Of a stretch of DNA of 31,411 bases, positions 1 through 7,066 are shown one piece after another; positions within the stretch are counted from its first letter, which is position 1; the number at the start of each line of letters is the position of its first letter. The stretch is from contig CAYWKM010000017.1 in assembly GCA_964459165.1 (NCBI GenBank), positions 1-31,411 of the forward strand. Direction: 5' to 3'. Under the pieces are notes generated by a model. The model ran no database searches, was not told the origin of the DNA, and saw only the letters and a list, made by a program, of their open reading frames with translations. This DNA comes from RGIG4074 sp964459165. GTDB taxonomy: Bacteria > Bacillota > Clostridia > Christensenellales > Borkfalkiaceae. A program made the position numbers and the translations under genes.

Positions 1-42
1 GGGGACACATCCTTACGATTGATAAAAAATTTGTTTCAATGC

Positions 43-1683
43 CTAAGAATTCCCGCCCGATTTCAATTTCGCCGTTCCGACGTCGATGCATACGCCCTTT
101 AAGATTCTTCCTTCGCTGACGATAGAGAAGCCCTCGATGAATCCGTTCCTCTGAAAATCGGAGAGCATCGTCTTCACCTTGTTGCGAAAGTCTCTTTTGG
201 CTTCCTTCGTTTCGTAAGCGAAATAACCGTCGCAAGCCTTATTGATGGTATCAAAAAAGATCGTCTTGCTCAGATTGCTGTTTCGTATTCCTTCGATATA
301 CTCCGCCATATAGCGGCGAAGAATGGCGACGCCTTTGGTAATATTCATATTCGGCAGATATAGAAGCTCTCGGGAGATGCCCGATATCTGTTTGATCGCC
401 TTCGAATATTTATATCTCGGCGGATAGGAATGAATGCGATAGACCTCGATGGCGTTTCCCTTATAGGTCACCGTCGTCTTGGTATAATTGAGCGCCGTAT
501 CCTCGATGGTGGCTTCTTTGATATCGAGCTTTAATTTTTTATGAGCGATCGCCTGCGCGCGAAAATCCACTTTAACGAAAATATGGCGGAGCTTGTTCAT
601 CGATTCGGTGATGGAATTCCCCTGCTCCTTGCTGATATGCGCGTTGGGATTGAGAATGAGAACCTGCTGCGCGATGGACGAGAGAGGCACGTCGATATAA
701 CCGTTCTTTTCAAAAGTTTTAGCGTTTACGTCGAGAAGCGTTCCGATCGCCTCCTCCACCAAAGTGTCGAAGCTGTCGATTCTGAGCCCCTGATAATTTT
801 CGTCCGTCGTAATCGAAGTCTCGACCGTCGTTCCCTTATTATCCACTCGGATCGCCTTCACCGGATCGTTGGAATCCATGATCTGTTTGGTCACGGCGAC
901 GAGTTTACTGTGCTCCAACGCCACATATTGCGGCTTTACGATCTTATTGAGAGACGTCTGGTTGTTCTGAATAAATTCACGATTCGCCGTGATCTCCTTC
1001 ATGATGCTTTCGGGAGAAATATTTACCTGATCGTATTGATTTTTCCGGTAAAACTCCAATGCAAAATCAAACAATTTCGCATATAAAAAGAACAGATCCT
1101 TTTTCTCGTCCGGCTGAAAATCCCGATTGTACACGTTCATGAAATCTCTGCGGAAAATCTGACCGTTGGAGATCAACGAGGAAATCTTCTTAAAGTGTGC
1201 GATATATTCCTCGATGAACTCTTTCAGCGAATTTGTTCGCGTGACGAGAAGCAAAAAAGGATCGAGCTCGTCCCCCGTATGCTTCTTTTGCAAAATAAGC
1301 TGAATGAGATCCTCGCCCGATTGTTGATTCATCAGCTTCTCGTACTGTCGCGCAAGAACGGCGCGAAGATATTTGATCGCGTCGAGAAAATCTTCCGCGT
1401 AAGCCCGCATCTCGAAGATCGGATCGTTTTCCTTTCTTTTCTGCGTATATTCGTTGTATTTTTTTTGCTGTTCGTCGGTAAGCGAAAATTTTCCGAGCGC
1501 GCTCGTTTGAACCTCTTTTTCCATAAGCCGTATTTCTTCCGGCTTATCCTTGTAAAATTTATCCTCGTAAATTTTCAGCTGCTCCGAAATGGTAAAAAGC
1601 AGCTCCGTATAAAAGGTGCTGTCAAAAGATAAATCGTCTTGAACGATTTCCTTACGGAATAGTTTTTCAACCTTTGGATTCAT
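43..1683 (-). CDS. Putative replication-initiator-like DNA-binding protein (function not certain)
   Basis: I do not recognise this 546-residue soluble protein with certainty. Residues 1-250 are charged and mostly helical. Residues about 305-375 (helical start with DTLVEEAIGTLL, then a helix-rich stretch and a beta-like FVKVDF) and about 455-535 (ending in a beta hairpin near GFIEGFSIV) look like two winged-helix units. That arrangement is known from iteron-type plasmid Rep proteins. No nuclease, ATPase or membrane motif is visible. The ATG at 1683 is preceded by a weak ribosome site (GGACGGTGA); the stop is TAG. It has its own promoter at 1785-1813 and faces a repeat array followed by a ParA/RHH pair on the same strand. 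That context favours a replicon-maintenance role, but the Rep assignment is inference. Alternatives are a phage or conjugative-element regulator. Confidence 0.45.
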   Translation of the reverse strand: MNPKVEKLFRKEIVQDDLSFDSTFYTELLFTISEQLKIYEDKFYKDKPEEIRLMEKEVQTSALGKFSLTDEQQKKYNEYTQKRKENDPIFEMRAYAEDFLDAIKYLRAVLARQYEKLMNQQSGEDLIQLILQKKHTGDELDPFLLLVTRTNSLKEFIEEYIAHFKKISSLISNGQIFRRDFMNVYNRDFQPDEKKDLFFLYAKLFDFALEFYRKNQYDQVNISPESIMKEITANREFIQNNQTSLNKIVKPQYVALEHSKLVAVTKQIMDSNDPVKAIRVDNKGTTVETSITTDENYQGLRIDSFDTLVEEAIGTLLDVNAKTFEKNGYIDVPLSSIAQQVLILNPNAHISKEQGNSITESMNKLRHIFVKVDFRAQAIAHKKLKLDIKEATIEDTALNYTKTTVTYKGNAIEVYRIHSYPPRYKYSKAIKQISGISRELLYLPNMNITKGVAILRRYMAEYIEGIRNSNLSKTIFFDTINKACDGYFAYETKEAKRDFRNKVKTMLSDFQRNGFIEGFSIVSEGRILKGVCIDVGTAKLKSGGNS

Positions 1684-1748
1684 ACTTCACCGTCCGAATG
1701 GGGTAATGCTCGCATATTTTCCGCGACGGGCAATATAGACCGTCTTCG

Positions 1749-1764
1749 GGCGAAAAATTTCGCC
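1749..1764. promoter_or_regulatory. Inverted repeat in the 5' leader of the Rep-like gene
   Basis: Perfect 7-bp arms GGCGAAA and TTTCGCC with a 2-bp centre, extendable outwards (TTCG/CGAA) with one bulged base. It lies between the predicted transcription start (about 1778) and the ATG of the Rep-like gene, so it could be an autoregulatory operator or an RNA hairpin. Role inferred. Confidence 0.4.
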
Positions 1765-1784
1765 GAAATATGTCGCATGAAAAA

Positions 1785-1813
1785 ATTATAGCATAATCGG
1801 GAGCTTTTTTCAA
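1785..1813 (-). promoter_or_regulatory. Sigma-A promoter of the Rep-like gene
   Basis: Read on the minus strand: -35 TTGAAA (1813-1808), 17-bp spacer, -10 TATAAT (1790-1785) preceded by TGC, an extended -10. The transcript would have a leader of about 95 nt. Confidence 0.75.
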
Positions 1814-1900
1814 GGCTATTCGCCCCCTTTTTTTGATTTTTAAATCGTTAATCCGCATCTTCCCGCCCTTCTCTTTCGTCGGAAGCGCTCTTATATAGGT

Positions 1901-2373
1901 TGTTTATATGGGGCTCTTTTCGTTTTTCCCTCTTTTTCGATCGCTCCTTTTCCCTTTTATGTGTATATTTATATGTGTATAAACATTATCGCGTCCGCCC
2001 GTCCGCACCGGCGCCTCCTTCTGTTTACAAACGTATCTTTTTAAAGGGTCCCTTCCCTGTTTATCCGTTTATGTGTATACGTATGTTTATCGGTTTATAC
2101 GCGTAGACATTTATGTATCTGTTTATATGTATATATGCATTTGTATTGTTTATATTTATTTGTGTATACGTCTATGTATTTTGTATGTTTATAGACATAT
2201 GTGTATATATGGCTGTTTATGTGTGTAGGTTCATGTTTATATGTTTATACGGATTTACGTTTCGTATGCGCGTTCTTTCGCAAGCGGTCGCCTCATTTTA
2301 TCCTTTATTCGTTCTGCTTTCCTCCGCATAAAAACCGTCGGACTTCATCATATCTGTATAAATATCTGTTTAT
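1901..2373 (+). repeat. T-rich array of TGTTTAT and TGTGTATA motifs (iteron- or centromere-like)
   Basis: This gene-free stretch carries ten exact TGTTTAT motifs, all in the same orientation, starting at 1901, 2058, 2084, 2120, 2147, 2186, 2214, 2234, 2242 and 2367. CGTTTAT (2066) and GGTTTAT (2092) are close variants. Five TGTGTATA motifs start at 1960, 1974, 2072, 2161 and 2200. Spacing is irregular (8-39 bp in the dense part), so this is a degenerate array and not a tandem duplication. It lies between a Rep-like gene and a parA/RHH operon, which suggests iterons for the initiator or a parS-type centromere for the RHH protein. Open frames here are by-products of low complexity. Confidence 0.65.
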
Positions 2374-2431
2374 AATAATACAAATATGAGTATATATGTA
2401 TACACCTAAAAGAGAGGGGCGCTGAAAAAGC

Positions 2432-2465
2432 AAAAACCCGTTCCGTCGCCGAAGCGACGGAACGG
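2432..2465 (-). terminator. Rho-independent terminator of the parA-RHH operon
   Basis: On the minus strand a perfect 12-bp stem (CCGTTCCGTCGC / GCGACGGAACGG) closed by a TTCG tetraloop is followed by GTTTTTG. It sits 33 bp after the stop codon of the RHH gene. Confidence 0.9.
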
Positions 2466-2497
2466 TAAAAATTTATGGAGAGTCATTCGAATAAACG

Positions 2498-2881
2498 TTA
2501 TTTGTCGTTGTTTACGCAGGCCTCCAAGAGCCTGTTGATCAATTCATTGACGGAGATGCCGTATTTTTGAGCAATTTTCGTAACTTCCTTCAAAACGGAA
2601 GGCTTCACCAAGAGATTTAGCCGCTTGCTTCTCGTTTCCGGCTTGGGAGGTTTGGGAGAGGAAAAATCCACGATAAAGCTCTCTAATTCTCCCTTCGTCG
2701 CAGGTTTTTTTCTGCCGTCGCTCTTTTTGAGCGGCGCGGAATTCGCCTCTTCGGTCTTTTCGGGAGGAATATCCTTTTTTTCTTCCGCAGCCGGAACCTC
2801 GTCAGGACGAAAGAAGGGTTCGTCGTAGCCCAACACGTTGAGTAGGGGATTTGTCTCGGGAATAAAATTTTTTTTCGCCAT
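2498..2881 (-). CDS. Ribbon-helix-helix DNA-binding protein, probable centromere-binding partner of ParA
   Basis: 127 residues. The first ~80 are low-complexity, charged and proline-rich, probably disordered. Residues about 83-125 form a ribbon-helix-helix (CopG/Arc) unit: a strand around KRLNLLVKPS, helix A (VLKEVTKIAQKYG) and helix B starting SVNELINRLLEAC. The gene begins one base after the parA stop, with its AGGAG ribosome site inside the parA end, so the two are co-transcribed and probably translationally coupled. In type Ib partition systems (ParF/ParG, delta/omega) a small RHH protein binds the centromere and stimulates the ParA ATPase; its flexible N-terminal tail contacts ParA. The long tail here fits that plan. 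The role is inferred from domain and neighbour, and the protein may also repress the operon. Confidence 0.7.
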   Translation of the reverse strand: MAKKNFIPETNPLLNVLGYDEPFFRPDEVPAAEEKKDIPPEKTEEANSAPLKKSDGRKKPATKGELESFIVDFSSPKPPKPETRSKRLNLLVKPSVLKEVTKIAQKYGISVNELINRLLEACVNNDK

Positions 2882-2882
2882 G

Positions 2883-3644
2883 TCATTGCTCTCCTAAAAA
2901 TTCGTTTACGAAGTCGTTGTAATCGATCGCGCCGTTCGATCGGGGAGAATACGCATAAATGTTGCTTTTCAACCCCTGAACCTCGGCGATGGCGATACAT
3001 TCGCGTATCCGCGTACGGAAAACCTTCGTATTGAGTTTGGAAGCCGTCTCTTCCAAGAGAGCGGAAACCTGCTTCGTGAGCGCGGCTCGCGGCTTATACC
3101 GAACGAGCAGAATTCCTTCGACGGTAAGGGAGGGGTTATAGTGTTTTTTCACCTGTTCGATCGTACGGAACAGCTGACCGATCCCCTGAAGACCGAACAG
3201 ATCCGCCTGAGAGGGGATCACGAGCTTATCCGACGCCGTCAACGCGTTGATCGTCTGCAAGGAGAGGGCGGGGGGCGTATCGACGATTATGTAGTCGTAA
3301 AGACGATCGAGAGCGTCTTCTTCGAACGCGTCCCTTAGAATAGCCTCCGTGGCAATTTCGTTTACGAGAAGGGTCTGCACCGCCGCTAAATTCGGGGAAG
3401 CGCAAATGCAATCGCCGCCGGGGAGACGCGCGATGCACTCTTTCGCCGTCGCGTTCTTCATAAAGAGGTTAAAAGAATTTTTCTTTTCGCCGGAGGATCC
3501 GAGAGCAAAGGACAAATTCCCCTGCGGATCGAGATCGACATATAGGACGGATTTGCCCCTCGCGACGAGCCCTGCGCCCAAGGCGTGAGCGGTTACGGTT
3601 TTTCCGACTCCTCCTTTTTGATTGATAACGGTAACTGTTTCCAT
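2883..3644 (-). CDS. parA: ParA-family partition ATPase (type Ib, short form)
   Basis: 253-residue ParA/Soj/MinD-family ATPase. The deviant Walker A KGGVGKT is at residues 10-16 with the signature lysine K10. VDLDPQGN follows at 36-43 (A') and the Walker B region VDTPPAL at 121-127. There is no N-terminal helix-turn-helix, so it is the short type Ib form, which fits an RHH partner and not a classical HTH-type ParB. The family dimerises on DNA with ATP and moves cargo by a diffusion-ratchet mechanism. ATG at 3644 is preceded by GAGGAAGGA. Promoter at 3795-3823; the RHH partner lies immediately downstream. A chromosomal Soj normally pairs with an HTH ParB near oriC, so this pair looks plasmid-derived. 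Confidence 0.9.
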   Translation of the reverse strand: METVTVINQKGGVGKTVTAHALGAGLVARGKSVLYVDLDPQGNLSFALGSSGEKKNSFNLFMKNATAKECIARLPGGDCICASPNLAAVQTLLVNEIATEAILRDAFEEDALDRLYDYIIVDTPPALSLQTINALTASDKLVIPSQADLFGLQGIGQLFRTIEQVKKHYNPSLTVEGILLVRYKPRAALTKQVSALLEETASKLNTKVFRTRIRECIAIAEVQGLKSNIYAYSPRSNGAIDYNDFVNEFLGEQ

Positions 3645-3732
3645 GTTCCTTCCTCGGCTCTTTTTTGATCGCCCTTTCGTTGAAAGAAATATCCTTCGCG
3701 CGCGGGCCCTTATCGAAAACGACCGCTTTCGC

Positions 3733-3762
3733 CGCCTTTCGTTCCGTTCGACGCGAAAGGCG
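3733..3762. promoter_or_regulatory. Inverted repeat in the parA leader, candidate centromere or operator
   Basis: 9-bp arms CGCCTTTCG (3733-3741) and CGAAAGGCG (3754-3762) with a 12-bp centre. They lie within a GC-rich 145-nt leader (3645-3790) that also repeats the TTTCG core near 3675 and 3727. Type Ib systems usually keep their centromere upstream of parA. The rest of the gap 3645-3971 holds the two divergent promoters and an AAGCTTT/AAAGCTT inverted repeat at 3875-3892. Confidence 0.4.
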
Positions 3763-3794
3763 CGCGAACGAATTGATCGGGATATACTTATTTT

Positions 3795-3823
3795 ATTATA
3801 GTCTTCCGTCCTTCTCTTGTCAA
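3795..3823 (-). promoter_or_regulatory. Consensus sigma-A promoter of parA
   Basis: Minus strand: -35 TTGACA (3823-3818), 17-bp spacer, -10 TATAAT (3800-3795). A perfect consensus promoter. Confidence 0.9.
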
Positions 3824-3907
3824 GTATTTTTTTCGGAACGGTCGATTAACGCTTTCCGCTCGGCTCTTAAAGATAAGCTTTTTTCAAAGCTTCTCCCCGA
3901 TAAAGGA

Positions 3908-3936
3908 TTGCAAAGGAAAAAGGAACGTGCTATAAT
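3908..3936 (+). promoter_or_regulatory. Sigma-A promoter of the TRIC-family gene
   Basis: -35 TTGCAA (3908-3913), 17-bp spacer, -10 TATAAT (3931-3936) with an extended TGC. Predicted start about 3943 gives a short leader of about 29 nt. Confidence 0.85.
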
Positions 3937-3971
3937 AGCTTCACAAATTAAAATACGGATGGAAAAATTAT

Positions 3972-4763
3972 ATGCCTCAGATGGATGCTATCGATTGGAT
4001 CATCTTTTTTATTTCGACGGTCGGCGTCATATCCTTCGCCGTATCGGGAAGCATTGCGGCAATGAACAAAAAAACAGACCCGTTCGGAACCGTCGTCATC
4101 GCCGTCACGACGACGTTCGGCGGGGGAATTATACGAGATTTTCTCATCGGAAAAATTTTTCCCTCCTTCTTCACGGATTGGGACTGTCATCTTTGGACGC
4201 TTCTCATCGTCTTGACTTCTTTTATCTGTATGCTCGTCGGAAAATACAACGCCTCGGCAAAAAGAATGATTCATCTCTCTTCCGGACAAATTTTAAACGT
4301 CTTCGACGCCGTCGGACTCGCGATCTTTTGCGTCGTGGGAATCGATTCCGTCGTCGCGTTTAAGCCGGAGCTCGGAAGCGTTACTTATACGAATGTGTTT
4401 ATCCTCACCTTTATGGGAACCGTAACCGGCGTCGGCGGGGGAATTTTGCGGGATCTCTTCACGGGGCAGATCCCCATGATTTTCAGGAAGCACATCTATG
4501 CGCTTCCCACCATCGTCGGATCCTTGGGATATGTATTTCTTCTGAAAATTATATCGCATCTCCCCGCCATGCTCATAGCCATCTCTTTCATCGCCGTCAT
4601 CAGAATTTTAGCGGCGAAATATCATTGGAATTTGCCCATCGTCTACGACAAAGTAGAAGAGCTCTCGAAGGCGGACTACGACGAACGAAAGACGGAAGAG
4701 CTTCAGCTCAAAGAAAAAAAGCTCGTCAAGAGCAAGGAAAAAAGAGAGCGGGAAGATCAATAG
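3972..4763 (+). CDS. TRIC/YadS-family (UPF0126) membrane protein, possible cation channel
   Basis: 263 residues with about seven hydrophobic segments and an internal duplication. The family glycine signature appears twice: GGGIIRD at residues 50-56 and GGGILRD at 155-161. This is the UPF0126/TRIC fold; bacterial members form trimeric cation-permeable channels whose physiological roles are mostly unknown. The last ~35 residues are a charged, lysine/glutamate-rich cytoplasmic tail. ATG at 3972 is chosen because it fits the promoter; its ribosome site (GGATGGA) is weak and a second ATG three codons on is possible. Monocistronic, with a terminator right after the stop. Confidence 0.85.
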   Translation: MPQMDAIDWIIFFISTVGVISFAVSGSIAAMNKKTDPFGTVVIAVTTTFGGGIIRDFLIGKIFPSFFTDWDCHLWTLLIVLTSFICMLVGKYNASAKRMIHLSSGQILNVFDAVGLAIFCVVGIDSVVAFKPELGSVTYTNVFILTFMGTVTGVGGGILRDLFTGQIPMIFRKHIYALPTIVGSLGYVFLLKIISHLPAMLIAISFIAVIRILAAKYHWNLPIVYDKVEELSKADYDERKTEELQLKEKKLVKSKEKREREDQ

Positions 4764-4788
4764 CTTTTTCCGCCGAAAAAAGAAAAAA

Positions 4789-4844
4789 GGCGGCTCGCCC
4801 CGTTCTCCCGAAGCGAAAGGGGAACGAAGGCAAGCCGCTCTTTT
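4789..4844. terminator. Bidirectional terminator between convergent genes
   Basis: Outer stem GCGGCT (4790-4795) / AGCCGC (4833-4838), with further pairing inside (GTTCTCC / GGGGAAC). Followed by TCTTTT on the plus strand and by TTTTTTCTTTTTT on the minus strand, so it can end both the TRIC gene and the cardiolipin synthase transcript. Confidence 0.75.
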
Positions 4845-4895
4845 ATAAAATTTTTTTTCGAGAGAAAGTCTCTTTTTTCCGAAAGGTCGTCGCCT

Positions 4896-6473
4896 TCATA
4901 AAAGAGGCGTCAGGATAATCCCGATATTCGCAAGGAGTCTGCCGAAAAAGCTCATCCTTGCGGTTTTTTCCGTCATTTCCTCGCTCACGGCAAAGGTCTC
5001 TTCAAAATCCTTTTTCATGTCGCCAAGGCTGTCCGTCCCCCTTAAAACGACGGCGCATTCATAATGATGACAAAAGCTCCGATAATCGAAATTAATCGTT
5101 CCGCATACGCCCGCTTCTCCGTCGCACAAAACGTTCTTCGAATGAATAAAGCCGGGCGTATATTCGTAAACCTTGACGCCCGCCCGAATAAAGGAGGAAT
5201 AATTTCTTTTCGTCTGTCGATATACGGTCTTTTTGTCGGGAATATGGGGCGTGACGATCCTCACGTCCACGCCGCGCTTCGCCGCGCTCTCCACAGCCGT
5301 CGTGATCCGCTTATCCGTGACGAAATAGGGGGTCATAATCCATACGCTGTTTTTCGCCTGATTGATGAGAGTAAGGTACAAATTTTCTCCGATCTCCTCG
5401 TCGTAGAAGGGCTTGGGCCCGTCTCCGAACGGCTGAACGGTTCCTTTTTCTTCGAAAATCTCCGGCTCTTCCTCCATATATACGGAGAAATCCTCCGTTT
5501 TCTTGGACTGCAGCGCCCATAGCTGCAAAAACATGAGGGTGAGGCTTTTCACCGCGCCTCCCTTGATCATGACGGAAGAGTCCTTCCACTGTCCGAAGCG
5601 CACCTTCGCGTTGATATATTCGTCGGCAAGGTTACTTCCGCCGATAAATCCCGTCCTCCCGTCGACGACGGTGATTTTACGGTGATCGCGGTTATTCTGA
5701 ACCGCGGTTAAAAGGGGAACGAAACGGTTGAACTTCCGACAAGAAATCCCCATTTTTTCGATCTTTTTCGGATAATCGAAGGGGAGCGTGCCGACCGAAC
5801 CGATATCGTCGTACATCAGGCGAACTTCCACGCCCTCCTTTGCCTTCCTCTTCAAAATCCGCAAAATCCGATCGAACATCACGCCTTCCTCGACGATAAA
5901 GTATTCCATAAAAATAAACTTTTCCGCCCGCTCCAACTCCGCGCATAAGCTCTCCCAAAACCGTTCTCCGTCGGGATAATATTCCGTGGCGCAATTTTCA
6001 TACGGAATAAGCCCGGAGCTCTTAGACAAAAACAGACTCACTCCGCTCTCGTCTCGCTCGACGACGCTCTTCCCCGTCTCCTCTTCTTCTTTCGAAAGGA
6101 GGGGAAAATAATAAATAAGACTCTTGTCGTAAATATCCAGAAGCAGCCTCTTCCTCGCGGGAGTAAGGCGATTTTCCGACAAAATAAAGTATATGACGGC
6201 TCCGAAGAGGGGAAATATGAAAATAAGGAGAATCCACGGAAGCTTCATCTCCGCAGCCATATCCCTCGATTCCAAATGAACAAACGCCACGACGGCGAAT
6301 ACGTCGGACGCCACCTGAACGGGAAAATAATAGCTATTTAAAATCGCTCCCAAAAGAAGCATTAAAACGAGCTGAAAAAAAATCGCCGATCCGATGATGG
6401 GAAGCCTGCCGAATATCGACTTTCCCGCTCGACTGATATTAATTTTTCTCCGATCCTTTCCCTTGTTTTTCAC
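4896..6473 (-). CDS. cls: Cardiolipin synthase, phospholipase-D type
   Basis: 525 residues from a GTG start at 6473, chosen because AGAGGAGG lies six bases upstream; the frame stays open a further 64 codons upstream, but that stretch is not protein-like. Two N-terminal membrane helices (about residues 28-46 and 78-99) form the PLDc_N anchor. Two HKD motifs follow: H264-K266-D271 with GGSN after it, and H444-K446-D451 with GTINFD after it. The enzyme condenses two phosphatidylglycerols (or PG and PE) to cardiolipin at the cytoplasmic membrane. Length and domain order are normal for the family. It stands alone between a long upstream intergenic region and the shared terminator. I could not find a convincing promoter. 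Confidence 0.93.
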   Translation of the reverse strand: MKNKGKDRRKINISRAGKSIFGRLPIIGSAIFFQLVLMLLLGAILNSYYFPVQVASDVFAVVAFVHLESRDMAAEMKLPWILLIFIFPLFGAVIYFILSENRLTPARKRLLLDIYDKSLIYYFPLLSKEEEETGKSVVERDESGVSLFLSKSSGLIPYENCATEYYPDGERFWESLCAELERAEKFIFMEYFIVEEGVMFDRILRILKRKAKEGVEVRLMYDDIGSVGTLPFDYPKKIEKMGISCRKFNRFVPLLTAVQNNRDHRKITVVDGRTGFIGGSNLADEYINAKVRFGQWKDSSVMIKGGAVKSLTLMFLQLWALQSKKTEDFSVYMEEEPEIFEEKGTVQPFGDGPKPFYDEEIGENLYLTLINQAKNSVWIMTPYFVTDKRITTAVESAAKRGVDVRIVTPHIPDKKTVYRQTKRNYSSFIRAGVKVYEYTPGFIHSKNVLCDGEAGVCGTINFDYRSFCHHYECAVVLRGTDSLGDMKKDFEETFAVSEEMTEKTARMSFFGRLLANIGIILTPLL

Positions 6474-6566
6474 GTTTTCCCTCCTCTTTGGTAAAAAACC
6501 CTGCTTTATATTTATAATACTTAATTTCAAAACAAAAACGCCGAATGAAAAAAATTTTTTAAAAAA

Positions 6567-6778
6567 TGGCGTAAACCTCTTCACTTGTAGCCCGTAAAGT
6601 TCTACACCAAAAGGCGAGATTAAAAAATTTCTTTCAAAGAAAGGGGCTCTCTCCCTTTCTTTCAATCGTTTCGTCCAAAGGGAAAAGGGCGTATTTTACT
6701 TCACTTGTATCCGTAAATTACTGCACCAAAAGGCGTAGAACGGTTCACCGAACGGGGGAAAACGCTACACCGAAAAGA
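6567..6778. repeat. Imperfect ~48-bp direct repeats upstream of cls
   Basis: Two clear copies at 6567-6616 and 6687-6735 share GGCGTA, then TTCACTTGTA, CCGTAAA, and CACCAAAAGGCG. A more diverged third unit at 6732-6778 (GGCGTAGAAC, GTTCACC, CTACACCGAAAAG) starts inside the end of the second, so these two are in tandem. On the minus strand each unit reads GGTG(T/C)AG ... GTGAA. No coding sequence is visible. Candidates are binding sites for a regulator of cls or a small dispersed repeat family. Confidence 0.7.
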
Positions 6779-6783
6779 AAAAA

Positions 6784-6810
6784 TATATATATTATATTAT
6801 AATATATATA
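6784..6810. repeat. Perfect AT-only palindrome
   Basis: 13-bp arms around a single central T (6797), consisting only of A and T. Could extrude as a cruciform or melt easily. It follows the direct repeats and precedes a second AT-rich inverted repeat. Confidence 0.8.
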
Positions 6811-6831
6811 AAAACAAAAAAACCCTCCCTT

Positions 6832-6863
6832 TAATATTATTTAAGATCTATCAAATAATATTA
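6832..6863. repeat. AT-rich inverted repeat
   Basis: 11-bp arms TAATATTATTT (6832-6842) and AAATAATATTA (6853-6863) around a 10-bp centre. No T-tract beyond that of the arms, so a terminator role is unclear. Confidence 0.7.
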
Positions 6864-6875
6864 ATAAACACAAAG

Positions 6876-6914
6876 TCCGCCCCTATTGACACGGGCGGAT
6901 TTTGCGTTTATAAT
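6876..6914 (+). promoter_or_regulatory. Consensus promoter of the helicase gene with an inverted repeat around its -35 box
   Basis: -35 TTGACA (6886-6891), 17-bp spacer, -10 TATAAT (6909-6914). The -35 lies in the centre of an inverted repeat, TCCGCCC (6876-6882) / GGGCGGA (6893-6899), followed by TTTT. The repeat may be an operator, or a weak terminator for transcription coming from upstream. The leader to 7067 is about 145 nt. Confidence 0.8.
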
Positions 6915-7066
6915 AAAGCAGACGAGCCTTCAAGAGTCGCGGCTTCCGCGACGATTCGCTTTCGGCGGCTTCAGAATGGGGAAGCGAAAGCTTTTTAAAC
7001 GGACGGGAAGGCGAGGAAAAGCCGTTTTATCGGAACGAAAACATGACGGGAGGAAGGAGAGCGACC

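Noticed and set aside
1667..1858. Minus-strand frame of 63 codons upstream of the Rep-like gene
   Set aside because: It runs through the promoter and leader of that gene.
1900..2389. Three overlapping plus-strand open frames of 62-72 codons
   Set aside because: They are Tyr/Phe/Val/Cys-rich translations of the T-rich repeat array, without ribosome sites or protein-like composition.
6474..6665. 64-residue N-terminal extension of cardiolipin synthase
   Set aside because: A strong ribosome site precedes the GTG at 6473, and the upstream part is low-complexity and overlaps the repeat region.
6567..6778. CRISPR array
   Set aside because: Only two or three units, with conservation in blocks and no regular repeat/spacer pattern; no cas genes.
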